DNA of 8,575 nucleotides from Gammaproteobacteria bacterium (lineage in GTDB: Bacteria; Pseudomonadota; Gammaproteobacteria; Xanthomonadales; Xanthomonadaceae): assembly GCA_025360985.1 (NCBI GenBank), contig JANYBA010000225.1, forward strand, positions 1 through 8,575, read 5' to 3'. The position numbers and the translations under genes are program-made. Within the stretch, counting starts at the first letter, position 1. Each line of letters opens with the position of its first letter. Shown piece after piece: positions 1 to 6,483 of this stretch. The notes under the pieces are model-generated. The model was not told where the DNA came from, made no database searches, and worked only from the letters and a program-made list of their open reading frames with translations.

Positions 1-656
1 CGCTGCACCCGCGCCAGTTCGCGCTCAAGCACGCGCACGGGCTGCAGGCTCCAGCGCAACACCAGCACCTGCACCAGCAGCAACAGCGCGGCGGCAAGGC
101 CGAGGTAGCCCCAGAGCGCGCGCCGGAACACCCGGATCTGCAATTCCAGTTGCCGGGTGTCCTCGAAGATCGCGATGGTGAAGCGGGTGGTCAGGCTGCT
201 GCCGCCGGTTTCGCCCTGCTCCCAGGCCAATCCATAGCTGAAGCGATACAGGTGCTGGCGCTGGCCGTTGCCATCGACGAAGGAAAGCGGCCCTTCGAAA
301 CGCTGCTCGCCCTGCGCGAGCAGGGACGGCGCCGGCAAGGACCGGCCGAGCACCGACGGCGAATCCCATTGCACCGAGGCGCCGCGCACCATGGCGTACA
401 AGCCGCTGCCCGGTTGCTGGAAGCGCGCGTCCGGGGAATGCTCGGTCGGCGGTTCGACCAAGCGGCCGTCGCTGGTGAAATCGAAATCGCTCAGGTAGGA
501 ATAGGCGTGGTTCTGCAGGCGCTCGCGCAGGTTGCTCAGCGCCGCTTCGCGGAAGGCGTAGTCGAGCGCGACGCCGGTAAAGCCCAGGAACGCGACCAAA
601 CCCAAGCCGGCCGCCAACAACTGCCGGGCGTGCAGGGAAAGCGCGCGCCGCGCCAT
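1..656 (-). CDS. phoQ: PhoQ-like sensor histidine kinase, N-terminal part (cut by left window edge)
   Basis: Only the first 218 residues are in the window; the catalytic part lies beyond base 1. The visible part has the layout of an inner-membrane sensor kinase: a basic start (MARRALSLHARQ), a first membrane helix at about residues 11-31, a periplasmic sensor region at about 32-180, a second helix at about 181-200 (rich in Leu, Val and Ala), and then RWSLQPVRVLERELARVQ, which is how a HAMP linker begins. The ATG at 656 lies 9 nt after the phoP stop, so the two are almost certainly co-transcribed and translationally linked; no strong Shine-Dalgarno is seen. Family knowledge says PhoQ autophosphorylates on a His in the unseen part and passes phosphate to PhoP. 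The PhoQ name rests on the partner gene and on remembered similarity to Xanthomonas PhoQ. The sensor region has several acidic residues (residues 57-78) but its ligand cannot be read from sequence. Confidence 0.85.
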   Translation of the reverse strand, partial: MARRALSLHARQLLAAGLGLVAFLGFTGVALDYAFREAALSNLRERLQNHAYSYLSDFDFTSDGRLVEPPTEHSPDARFQQPGSGLYAMVRGASVQWDSPSVLGRSLPAPSLLAQGEQRFEGPLSFVDGNGQRQHLYRFSYGLAWEQGETGGSSLTTRFTIAIFEDTRQLELQIRVFRRALWGYLGLAAALLLLVQVLVLRWSLQPVRVLERELARVQ

Positions 657-665
657 GGCCGGCGC

Positions 666-1346
666 TTACTCGTTGCGCGGAATGGCGAACCGGTAGCCGC
701 GGCCGCGCACCGTCTCGATCGGCTTGAGTTCGCCATCCGGATCGAGTTTCTTGCGCAGTCGGCCAATGAAGACTTCCAGCACGTTGGAGTCGCGATCGAA
801 ATCCTGCTGGTAGATGTGCTCGGTGAGATTGGCCTTTGAGACCAACTCGCCGGCATGCAGCATCAGGTATTCGAGCACCTTGTATTCGTAACTGGTGAGG
901 TCGGCGCCACCGCCGTTTACCGACACCGTTTGCGCCGACAGGTCGAGCCGGATCGGGCCGCAGTCGAGCGTCGGCTTGCTCCAGCCGGCGGCGCGGCGCA
1001 GCAAGGCGTTGATCCGCGCCAGCAGCTCCTCGACATGGAAGGGCTTGACCAGGTAATCGTCGGCGCCGGCCTTGAGGCCCTCGACCTTGTCCTGCCAACT
1101 CGAGCGCGCGGTCAGGATCAGGATCGGGAATTTCTTGCCTTCGGTGCGCAAGCCGCGCACCAAGTCCATACCCGAAAGCTTGGGCAGGCCGAGGTCGATC
1201 ACCGCCACGTCGAACGGCAATTCGCGGCCATGGTAAAGGCCTTCCTCGCCGTCAGCCGCAGCGTCGACGGCAAAGCCCTCGCGCTTGAGTCGGGCGGTCA
1301 GTGTTTCGCGAAGCGGGGCTTCGTCTTCAACCAGCAGCAGGCGCAT
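666..1346 (-). CDS. phoP: PhoP, OmpR-family DNA-binding response regulator
   Basis: A 226-residue cytoplasmic response regulator. The receiver domain (about 1-118) has all key residues: the acidic pair E7/D8, phosphoacceptor D51 (VIDLGLPK), T79, and K101 in the YLVKPF motif. The C-terminal winged helix (about 125-224) has the OmpR/PhoB pattern, with LTSYEYKVLEYLM, then NVLEVFIGRLRKKL and a closing TVRGRGYRFAIP. When phosphorylated by its kinase it should bind direct-repeat promoters and control envelope, Mg/Ca and stress genes, as PhoP does in Xanthomonas. The start is well supported: GAAGGAG stands a few bases before the ATG at 1346. It lies 42 nt after the PepSY-like gene and 9 nt before phoQ. 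The length is normal and no residue is missing. The OmpR-family assignment is very secure; the PhoP name comes from strong remembered resemblance to xanthomonad PhoP. Confidence 0.96.
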   Translation of the reverse strand: MRLLLVEDEAPLRETLTARLKREGFAVDAAADGEEGLYHGRELPFDVAVIDLGLPKLSGMDLVRGLRTEGKKFPILILTARSSWQDKVEGLKAGADDYLVKPFHVEELLARINALLRRAAGWSKPTLDCGPIRLDLSAQTVSVNGGGADLTSYEYKVLEYLMLHAGELVSKANLTEHIYQQDFDRDSNVLEVFIGRLRKKLDPDGELKPIETVRGRGYRFAIPRNE

Positions 1347-1388
1347 CTCGTCTCCTTCGTCGGGTTTCGGTCACGCGCGAACGCATCA

Positions 1389-1829
1389 TCACTCGTATGA
1401 CGGCGGCGGGTCGGCATCCTGGCCATCGGCCGAAGATGCATCCCGGTCCCGGTCCTTGCCCTTGTGGTCACGGCCTTTCTGTTCGGGCGGCCGCTGCCGC
1501 GGCTCTTCCTGCATCACCCGAACGCGGCCATCGGCGGTCAGCACCTTCATCCGGTACACCTCGCGGCCGTCGCGCTGCATGGGCTCGGCGCGCAAGACTT
1601 CGCCGCCGGTCGAGCGTTCGACCCGGCGCACCGAATCCGGCAGCGCCGAAGGGTCGGACTGCGGATCGCGCTGCGTGTCCCGCGGCGGATCCCGTTCCGG
1701 CGGCGGCATTTGCTGCGACGGCGGCCCTTGCACCGGCGCCCGACCGTGGCCGTGATCGCCCGCCATGGCCAGGCCCGGGAGGGCGGCCAACAGGAGCAGG
1801 CAAGGCATCAGGCGCGGCATGCGGAACAT
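1389..1829 (-). CDS. Exported small PepSY-like protein upstream of phoPQ
   Basis: A 146-residue protein with a clear Sec signal peptide: a basic start (MFRMPRLMP), a hydrophobic core and an AMA site, so cleavage is likely after residue 23. The mature protein has a Pro/Arg/Asp-rich, probably disordered stretch (24-62), a compact core (63-110), and a highly charged tail (112-146, KGRDHKGKDRDRD). The core, with GGEVLRAEPMQRDGREVYRM followed by VLTADGRVRVM, matches the usual PepSY pattern (a helix followed by strands, with a conserved Gly-Arg...Tyr-Arg). PepSY domains are thought to act as periplasmic modulators, first known as peptidase propeptides. The gene is 42 nt before phoP on the same strand, so it is probably the first gene of a pepSY-phoP-phoQ operon and may tune PhoQ sensing; that role is inferred. 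The start at 1829 was chosen for the signal peptide; in-frame ATGs at residues 4 and 8 are possible alternatives, and no Shine-Dalgarno favours one. Confidence 0.85.
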   Translation of the reverse strand: MFRMPRLMPCLLLLAALPGLAMAGDHGHGRAPVQGPPSQQMPPPERDPPRDTQRDPQSDPSALPDSVRRVERSTGGEVLRAEPMQRDGREVYRMKVLTADGRVRVMQEEPRQRPPEQKGRDHKGKDRDRDASSADGQDADPPPSYE

Positions 1830-1933
1830 GGCGGAATGGTATCCGTACAAACCAGGATCAGCTAGGGAATACGGGGCGAGTCTGTTGGCGGGGCGGTGAA
1901 TCCGGTCTGAACCCCCCTCCCGACCGGCTGCCA
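1830..1933 (-). promoter_or_regulatory. Gap between ctlX-like gene and PepSY-phoPQ operon; presumed promoter region
   Basis: This 104-base gap is the only place where a promoter for the PepSY-like/phoP/phoQ operon would fit. Reading the minus strand, no good -35/-10 pair stands out; a weak -10-like TACGGAT or GATACC lies some 10-25 bases before the ATG. No convincing PhoP direct repeat (TGTTTA spaced by 5) was found; the nearest thing is a single degenerate TGGTTTGT at 1847-1854. The assignment rests on position, not on a recognised motif. Confidence 0.3.
1902..1927 (-). terminator. Weak hairpin just after the ctlX-like stop codon
   Basis: CCGGTC at 1902-1907 and GACCGG at 1922-1927 form a 6-bp inverted repeat around a 14-nt loop. 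It begins 6 nt after the stop of the ctlX-like gene, where a terminator would be expected, but no T-run follows on the minus strand, so it is not a standard intrinsic terminator. It could be a transcript-end stabiliser or chance. Confidence 0.22.
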
Positions 1934-2845
1934 TCAGAAGATTTCGGCCACGCAGCAACGCAAGGAACCACCGGCTTTTTCGATCTCGTCCAGGGCCACG
2001 CTGCGGACCCGGAAACCGGCCTCTGTCAGGATGGCGCGATGCGCCGGCTGCAGGGCGGTCGCCGCCGCTCGGCTCATCCAGACGTCGCGTCCGGACAGGG
2101 CGATGCAGTTGCCGGCGAACGCGGCCTTTTCGGCGGTCGTCAGCCTGACCACATGCGGCTGGTAAAATGCGGCGATGGCGTCCGTCACCGAAGCATCGGC
2201 AAAGCCATCGGAGGCCAGCACGACCGCCCGGCCGGCGAGCACGCTGAGCACGACGTTGCTGTGGTACTCGCCCGGCGCCAGGTCGAACACCAGGGTCGCG
2301 CGCAAGCCGAAGGCCGCATGCATGGCCGCGGCGCCGGCCGCGTCGCAACGTTCGGACAAGCCGGCATAGCCGAGGCCGCGGGCGTGGTCGATGACCAGTG
2401 AGCCGGTCAATTCGCAGATGCCCGGCTGCCCGCGCAAATCGACAATGTCGTAATCCATCGCCCCGGTGAAGAAGTCGCGGATGTCGGCGCGCTCGGCTTC
2501 GCGCTGCCGGACCGCATGGCGCATGTGGCCCAGGATCAGGCGACCGGGCGCGGTGGCGAAGACATTGTTGGGGAATTGCGCGTCGGGCGTGTCGATCGCG
2601 CCGGGAAAGCAGATCGTCGGCAAGGTCTCCGACAGCGCCGCCTGCAGCCCGCGATGTTCCGCCAAGGCCCGCCCGGCGTCGGTGGCGACGCCGAGGTCCA
2701 TGTAGCGGTTGTCGCTGGCCGATTGTTCGGCCAGGGCGAACCCTTCGGGCGCGACCAGGAACGCGGCGTTGGCGGTGGCCGGGCCGAAGTCGGTCGGACA
2801 CGCGCGCGCGAATTCAAAAAAAGCGGCGCTATCGCGGGTAATCAT
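1934..2845 (-). CDS. CtlX-like citrulline/arginine hydrolase (arginine deiminase-related, amidinotransferase fold)
   Basis: A 303-residue cytoplasmic enzyme of the guanidino/ureido-hydrolysing pentein superfamily. Family landmarks appear in order: NAAFLVAPEGFA (26-37) and SDNRYMD (44-50), FPNNVFAT (91-98), a CELTGSLVID block with E145, EYHSNVVLSV (193-202) with the likely catalytic H195, and a terminal GGSLRCCVAEIF with the likely nucleophile C297. An adjacent C298 gives a Cys-Cys pair at the active site. Family knowledge: the related CtlX of Francisella hydrolyses citrulline to ornithine, ammonia and CO2; other relatives act on arginine or dimethylarginine, so the substrate here is uncertain. 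The ATG at 2845 overlaps the dusA stop by 4 nt (ATGA), and a perfect GGAGG lies 7 nt before it inside dusA (2853-2857), so this start is firm. It is the last gene of the aqpZ-dusA-ctlX set. Catalytic assignments are by motif position only. Confidence 0.88.
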   Translation of the reverse strand: MITRDSAAFFEFARACPTDFGPATANAAFLVAPEGFALAEQSASDNRYMDLGVATDAGRALAEHRGLQAALSETLPTICFPGAIDTPDAQFPNNVFATAPGRLILGHMRHAVRQREAERADIRDFFTGAMDYDIVDLRGQPGICELTGSLVIDHARGLGYAGLSERCDAAGAAAMHAAFGLRATLVFDLAPGEYHSNVVLSVLAGRAVVLASDGFADASVTDAIAAFYQPHVVRLTTAEKAAFAGNCIALSGRDVWMSRAAATALQPAHRAILTEAGFRVRSVALDEIEKAGGSLRCCVAEIF

Positions 2846-3816
2846 GCCGCGGCCTCCGCGGTCGCGCGGGTCGCGGCCAGAGCCCGTTCGAGCAGGGACA
2901 GGTCGGCGCCGGCGCGCGGCCCGCCTTCGCTCAGGATCTGCCGGAACATGCGCCCGCCCGCTTGGGCATGGAACAGGCCCAGCACGTGGCGGCTGATGTG
3001 CTTGAGCGCGACCCCGCGCGCGAGTTGCGCTTCGACGTAAGGAAAAAACACGCGCAGCAATTCTTCGCGCGACCGCGCTGCGCCGCCAAAGATCGCCCGG
3101 TCGAGCGCGTGCAGGCGATAGGGTTCGTGGTAGGCGGTGCGCCCGAGCATCACGCCATCGACGTGGTCGAGCTGCGCCAGGCATTCTTCCTGCGTGGACA
3201 AGCCGCCATTGAGGATCACCCGCAAGCCGGGGCGCTCGCGCTTGAGCCGGTGCACCCAGTCGTGGCGCAGCGGCGGGATCTCGCGATTCTCTTTCGGCGA
3301 CAGTCCGCTCAACCAGGCCTTGCGCGCGTGCACGACGAACGTGTTGACGCCAACCGAGGCAACGGTGTCAACGAAACCGAGGAAGTGCTCGTAGTCCTCC
3401 CGTTCGTCGACGCCCAGGCGGCATTTCACCGTCACCGGAATTTTCACCGCGGCGAGCATCGCCGCCATGCCCTCGGCGACCAGCGCCGGCTCCTTCATCA
3501 GGCAGGCGCCGAAGCGCCCGGCCTGCACGCGATCGGACGGGCAACCCACGTTGAGGTTGATTTCGTCATAGCCGAATTGTTCGCCTATCCGCGCCGCTTC
3601 GGCCAGGAGCGCCGGCTCGCTGCCGCCCAATTGCAAGGCGACCGGATGCTCGCAATGGTCGAAGCCGAGCAGGCGTTCGTGGTCGCCGTGGATCACCGCC
3701 TGCGCGTGCACCATCTCGGTGTACAGGCGCGCGTTCGGCGCCAGCACCCGGTGGAAAGCCCGGCAATGCCGGTCGGTCCAATCCATCATCGGGGCCACGC
3801 ACAAGCGATGCTCCAT
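2842..3816 (-). CDS. dusA: tRNA-dihydrouridine(20/20a) synthase DusA
   Basis: A 324-residue flavoenzyme that reduces uridine 20 (and 20a) in the tRNA D-loop using FMN and NADPH. It shows the Dus signatures in order: VAPMMDWTDRHCRAFHR (7-23); NLNVGCPSDRVQAGRFGACL (88-107) with catalytic C92; KCRLG with FMN/substrate Lys K131; FVVHARKAWLSGLSPKENR (160-178) with H163; ILNGG (201-205) and GVMLGR (221-226) for phosphate binding. The GRFGACLM and LSPKENREIPPL stretches favour DusA over DusB or DusC. The C-terminal helical domain (about 240-324) is present and the length is normal. The ATG at 3816 shares one base with the aqpZ stop (TGATG), and its stop overlaps the next start by 4 nt, so its translation is probably coupled to both neighbours. 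The reading frame stays open for over a kilobase upstream, but that part is antisense to aqpZ and the adaptor gene and carries no Dus sequence. Confidence 0.96.
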   Translation of the reverse strand: MEHRLCVAPMMDWTDRHCRAFHRVLAPNARLYTEMVHAQAVIHGDHERLLGFDHCEHPVALQLGGSEPALLAEAARIGEQFGYDEINLNVGCPSDRVQAGRFGACLMKEPALVAEGMAAMLAAVKIPVTVKCRLGVDEREDYEHFLGFVDTVASVGVNTFVVHARKAWLSGLSPKENREIPPLRHDWVHRLKRERPGLRVILNGGLSTQEECLAQLDHVDGVMLGRTAYHEPYRLHALDRAIFGGAARSREELLRVFFPYVEAQLARGVALKHISRHVLGLFHAQAGGRMFRQILSEGGPRAGADLSLLERALAATRATAEAAA

Positions 3817-4508
3817 CAGTCGTCGCCGTCGGCCAGCACGAAGCGATACGCGAGCGCGCCGATCACGGCGCCCAGGATCGGCGCCAGCCAGAACAGCCAC
3901 AATTGGCCCAGCGCCCAATCGCCGGCGAACAAGGCGACGCCGGTGCTGCGCGCCGGATTGACCGAAGTATTGGTGACCGGAATGCTCACCAGATGGATGA
4001 GCGTCAGGCACAGGCCGATCGCGATCGGTGCAAATCCCGCGGGCGCGCGCCGGGAAGTCGCGCCGAGGATGACCAGCAGGAACATCGCCGTCATCACCAC
4101 TTCGGTCACCCAGGCCGAGGCCAACGAATAACCGCCGGGCGAATGCGCGCCGTAGCCATTGGCGGCGAAACCAGCCGAAGCGTCGAAGCCGGCCTTGCCG
4201 CTGGCGATGAAGTACAGCGTCGCGCCGGCGGCGATCGCGCCGAGGACCTGGGCGACGATGTAGGGCAGCAGCCGGCCGAGCGGGAATCGGCCACCGGCCC
4301 AGAGGCCGATCGACACCGCCGGATTGAGATGGCAACCCGACACGTGCCCGATCGCGTAAGCCATGGTGAGCACGGTCAGGCCGAAGGCCAGCGACACGCC
4401 GACCAGTCCGATGCCGACGTCGGGAAAGGCCGCTGCCAGGACGGCGCTGCCGCAGCCGCCGAGGACCAGCCAGAAGGTTCCGAGGAATTCCGCGCCGAGT
4501 GCTTTCAT
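3816..4508 (-). CDS. aqpZ: Aquaporin Z, water channel
   Basis: A 230-residue inner-membrane MIP-family protein with six membrane helices and two half-helices. Both NPA boxes are intact: SGCHLNPAV (N62-P63-A64) and TSVNPARS (N184-P185-A186). The selectivity-filter residues expected for a strict water channel are all present: F42, H172, T181 and R187, one or two positions offset from the E. coli protein (F43, H174, T183, R189). Glycerol facilitators would have Gly in place of the His and a longer protein, so AqpZ is favoured over GlpF. The start [22 protein letters not shown] is typical of AqpZ, and AAGG lies a few bases before the ATG at 4508. It is the first gene of a likely operon with dusA, sharing one base with it. 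Its promoter should lie in the 89-base divergent region upstream. Confidence 0.96.
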   Translation of the reverse strand: MKALGAEFLGTFWLVLGGCGSAVLAAAFPDVGIGLVGVSLAFGLTVLTMAYAIGHVSGCHLNPAVSIGLWAGGRFPLGRLLPYIVAQVLGAIAAGATLYFIASGKAGFDASAGFAANGYGAHSPGGYSLASAWVTEVVMTAMFLLVILGATSRRAPAGFAPIAIGLCLTLIHLVSIPVTNTSVNPARSTGVALFAGDWALGQLWLFWLAPILGAVIGALAYRFVLADGDD

Positions 4509-4597
4509 GACCTTGCCCTTGCTGGAATGGATGGCGAACGGTACCGCCGACCCGGTGATGGCACAATGCCGGCACGATCCGCCATGACCATGCCGCC
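4509..4597. promoter_or_regulatory. Divergent intergenic region between aqpZ and the ABC export operon
   Basis: These 89 bases separate two outward-facing operons, so promoters for both should be here. Candidates are poor: on the plus strand CACAAT at 4562-4567 resembles a -10 box but has no fitting -35; on the minus strand TTGTGC and TACCGT are spaced by 17 but match the consensus weakly. No clear operator palindrome is seen. Just before the adaptor start, three CCATG motifs occur within 19 bases (4582-4600). Confidence 0.4.
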
Positions 4598-5545
4598 ATG
4601 AATCGATACTTCCTGCCGATCGCGGTTTGCCTGCTCGCTGCCTGTTCGAAAACGCCCGAACCGGTCCTGCTCGGCACCCTGGAATGGGATCGCATCAGCC
4701 TGCCGGCCGAGGCCAGCGAGCCGGTGCTCGAACTCGACGTCGCCGAAGGCGCGCAGGTCAAGGCCGGCGATCGCCTGTTGCGCCTGGACGACCGCCGCGG
4801 CCAGGCCCGGCTCGCGCAAGCGGTGGCCGAACAGACGCAGACCGAGGCGCGCCTGTCCGAACTGATGCACGGCGCCCGGCCCGAAGAACTCGACGCTGCC
4901 CGCGCCGCCGTCGCCGGCGCCGAAGCCGGACAGATCGAGGCGCAAAAACAGTACGCGCGCCAGGCCGACCTGGCCGCCAAGCAATTGGTCGCGCGCGCCA
5001 CCCTCGATACCTTTCGAGCCACCCTGGACCGCAGCACGGCGGCGCTGGTCTCGGCGCATGCGCAACTCGACGCGTTGCTGCACGGCACCCGTGCCGAGCA
5101 GGTCGGACAGGCCGATGCGGCGATGCAGGCGGCGAAATCGGCAGCGGAAACACTGCGCTTGAGCCTCGCCAAACTCGACGTGCGCGCACCGCGCGATGGT
5201 CGCGTCGACGCCCTGCCCTTCAAGCCAGGCGACCAGCCGCCGGTCGGCGCCAGCGTCGCCAGCCTGCTGGTCGGCGCCGCGCCCTACGCGCGCGTGTTCG
5301 TGCCTTCGGACCTGCGCGCCTCGCTGCGCGAAGGCCACAAGTTCGTCTTGCGCGTAAAGGGCGTCGACCATGACCTGCACGCGCACCTGCGCAGCATCGC
5401 CAGCGAAGCCTCGTTCACGCCCTACTACGCGCTGACCGGCGACGATGCCAGCCGCCTCGTCTACCGCGCCGAACTGCTGCTCGACGATGCCGAGGCGGCG
5501 AACCTGCCGGCCGGCCTGCCGCTCGAGGCCCGTCCCGCGCCATGA
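4598..5545 (+). CDS. HlyD/YbhG-type membrane fusion (adaptor) lipoprotein of an ABC exporter
   Basis: A 315-residue periplasmic adaptor. The N-terminus is a lipoprotein signal ending in the lipobox LAAC, with lipidation expected on C16 (mature start CSKTPEP). The lipoyl domain is split as usual for this family: first half at about 35-65 ([20 protein letters not shown]), second at about 192-226 ([20 protein letters not shown]). Between them an Ala/Gln/Glu-rich coiled-coil hairpin (66-190) carries two copies of a [ML]HG[AT]R[AP]E motif 71 residues apart, typical of YbhG-like adaptors. A beta-barrel region (227-310) follows. Such adaptors bridge the inner-membrane ABC pump to an outer-membrane TolC-type channel. 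The stop overlaps the ATPase start (ATGA at 5542-5545), fixing it in the export operon. No Shine-Dalgarno precedes the ATG; the start was chosen because it gives the lipoprotein signal. The substrate is unknown. Confidence 0.92.
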   Translation: MNRYFLPIAVCLLAACSKTPEPVLLGTLEWDRISLPAEASEPVLELDVAEGAQVKAGDRLLRLDDRRGQARLAQAVAEQTQTEARLSELMHGARPEELDAARAAVAGAEAGQIEAQKQYARQADLAAKQLVARATLDTFRATLDRSTAALVSAHAQLDALLHGTRAEQVGQADAAMQAAKSAAETLRLSLAKLDVRAPRDGRVDALPFKPGDQPPVGASVASLLVGAAPYARVFVPSDLRASLREGHKFVLRVKGVDHDLHAHLRSIASEASFTPYYALTGDDASRLVYRAELLLDDAEAANLPAGLPLEARPAP

Positions 5546-6483
5546 GCGCCGAAGGCGGCGAGCTCGCCATCCGTGCGCGCGGCCTGACCCGGCAATTCGG
5601 CGCGCTGGTGGCGGTCGACCACGTCGACCTGTCGGTGCCGCGCGCCTGCGTCTACGGCTTCCTCGGCCCGAATGGCTCGGGCAAATCCACGACCTTGCGC
5701 ATGCTCTGCGGCCTGCTCACGCCGACCTCGGGTGATGTCGACGTGCTCGGCCTGCACATTCCCGAGCAGGCCGAAGCGCTCAAGCGCCGCATCGGTTACA
5801 TGACCCAGAAGTTCTCCTTGTACGAAGACCTGACCGTGCTCGAGAACCTGCAATTCCTGGCCGCCATCCACGACCTGCCGCGGGCGTTGGCGAAAACGCG
5901 CGTCGACGAGGCGATCGAGCGCTACCACTTCGGCGACCGCCGCAAGCAATTGGCCGGCACGCTCTCGGGTGGACAAAAACAACGCCTGTCGCTGGCCGGC
6001 TCGACCCTGCACCAGCCCGAACTGTTGCTGCTCGACGAACCGACCAGCGCGGTCGACCCGGAATCGCGCCGCGACTTCTGGGCGCGCCTTTTCGAACTGG
6101 CCGACGCCGGCACGACGCTGCTGGTGTCCACCCACTACATGGACGAAGCCGAGCGCTGCCACCGGCTGGCGATCCTGCAGAACGGCAAGCTGGTCGCCGA
6201 CGACACGCCGGCGGCGCTGTGCGCGGCCCTGCCCGGCCGCGTCTGGCGCGTGCGCACGGCACTGGCGCGCGCCACCGAATCGGTGCTGCGCCGGCATCCG
6301 CAGGTGCTCGGCGTCGCCCAGATCGGCAACGACCTGCGCGTGCTCGCCGCGCCGACGCTGGACGAAGCCTCGCTGCGCGCCTTGCTGCCGCCCGGCAGCA
6401 ATGCCGAGATCGAAGCGATCGCGCCCAACCTCGAGGACGTCTTCGTCGCCGCCACCCGCGGCGTCGAAGCGCGCGCGGCATGA
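5542..6483 (+). CDS. ABC exporter ATP-binding protein (YbhF/CcmA-type)
   Basis: A 313-residue cytoplasmic ATPase with one complete nucleotide-binding domain: Walker A GPNGSGKST (42-50), Q-loop Q89, signature LSGGQKQRL (141-149), Walker B LLLLDEP with D165/E166, the D-loop SAVDPESRR, and H-loop H198 (STHYMDEAE). The STHYMDEAERCHRLAIL stretch and a C-terminal extension (about 233-313) ending in APNLEDVFVAATRG are typical of drug- or polymer-export ATPases of the ABC-2 class. E. coli YbhF has two fused ATPase domains; this protein has one, so it must pair with itself. It overlaps both neighbours by 4 nt (ATGA each side), so the three products are likely made in a fixed ratio. All motifs are intact; the energy-coupling role is secure and the cargo is not known. 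Confidence 0.95.
   Translation: MSAEGGELAIRARGLTRQFGALVAVDHVDLSVPRACVYGFLGPNGSGKSTTLRMLCGLLTPTSGDVDVLGLHIPEQAEALKRRIGYMTQKFSLYEDLTVLENLQFLAAIHDLPRALAKTRVDEAIERYHFGDRRKQLAGTLSGGQKQRLSLAGSTLHQPELLLLDEPTSAVDPESRRDFWARLFELADAGTTLLVSTHYMDEAERCHRLAILQNGKLVADDTPAALCAALPGRVWRVRTALARATESVLRRHPQVLGVAQIGNDLRVLAAPTLDEASLRALLPPGSNAEIEAIAPNLEDVFVAATRGVEARAA

Noticed and set aside
25..1098. Long minus-strand frame of 357 codons
   Set aside because: It overlaps phoP and phoQ in another frame, is Arg/Ala/Pro-rich with no recognisable motif, and the phoP and phoQ frames carry clear conserved domains.
1847..1864. PhoP binding box before the PepSY-like gene
   Set aside because: Only one degenerate half-site (TGGTTTGT) is present; no second half at the right spacing.
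1301..2401. Plus-strand frame of 366 codons
   Set aside because: It is antisense to the PepSY-like and ctlX-like genes, low-complexity and motif-free; long open frames like this are common in GC-rich DNA.
3817..5223. Upstream continuation of the dusA frame as a fused longer protein
   Set aside because: The extra 469 codons are antisense or out-of-frame copies of aqpZ and the adaptor gene; DusA is complete from the ATG at 3816.
4505..5386. Minus-strand frame of 293 codons
   Set aside because: It mirrors the adaptor gene, whose plus-strand frame has a lipoprotein signal and lipoyl domains; the mirror has no motif.
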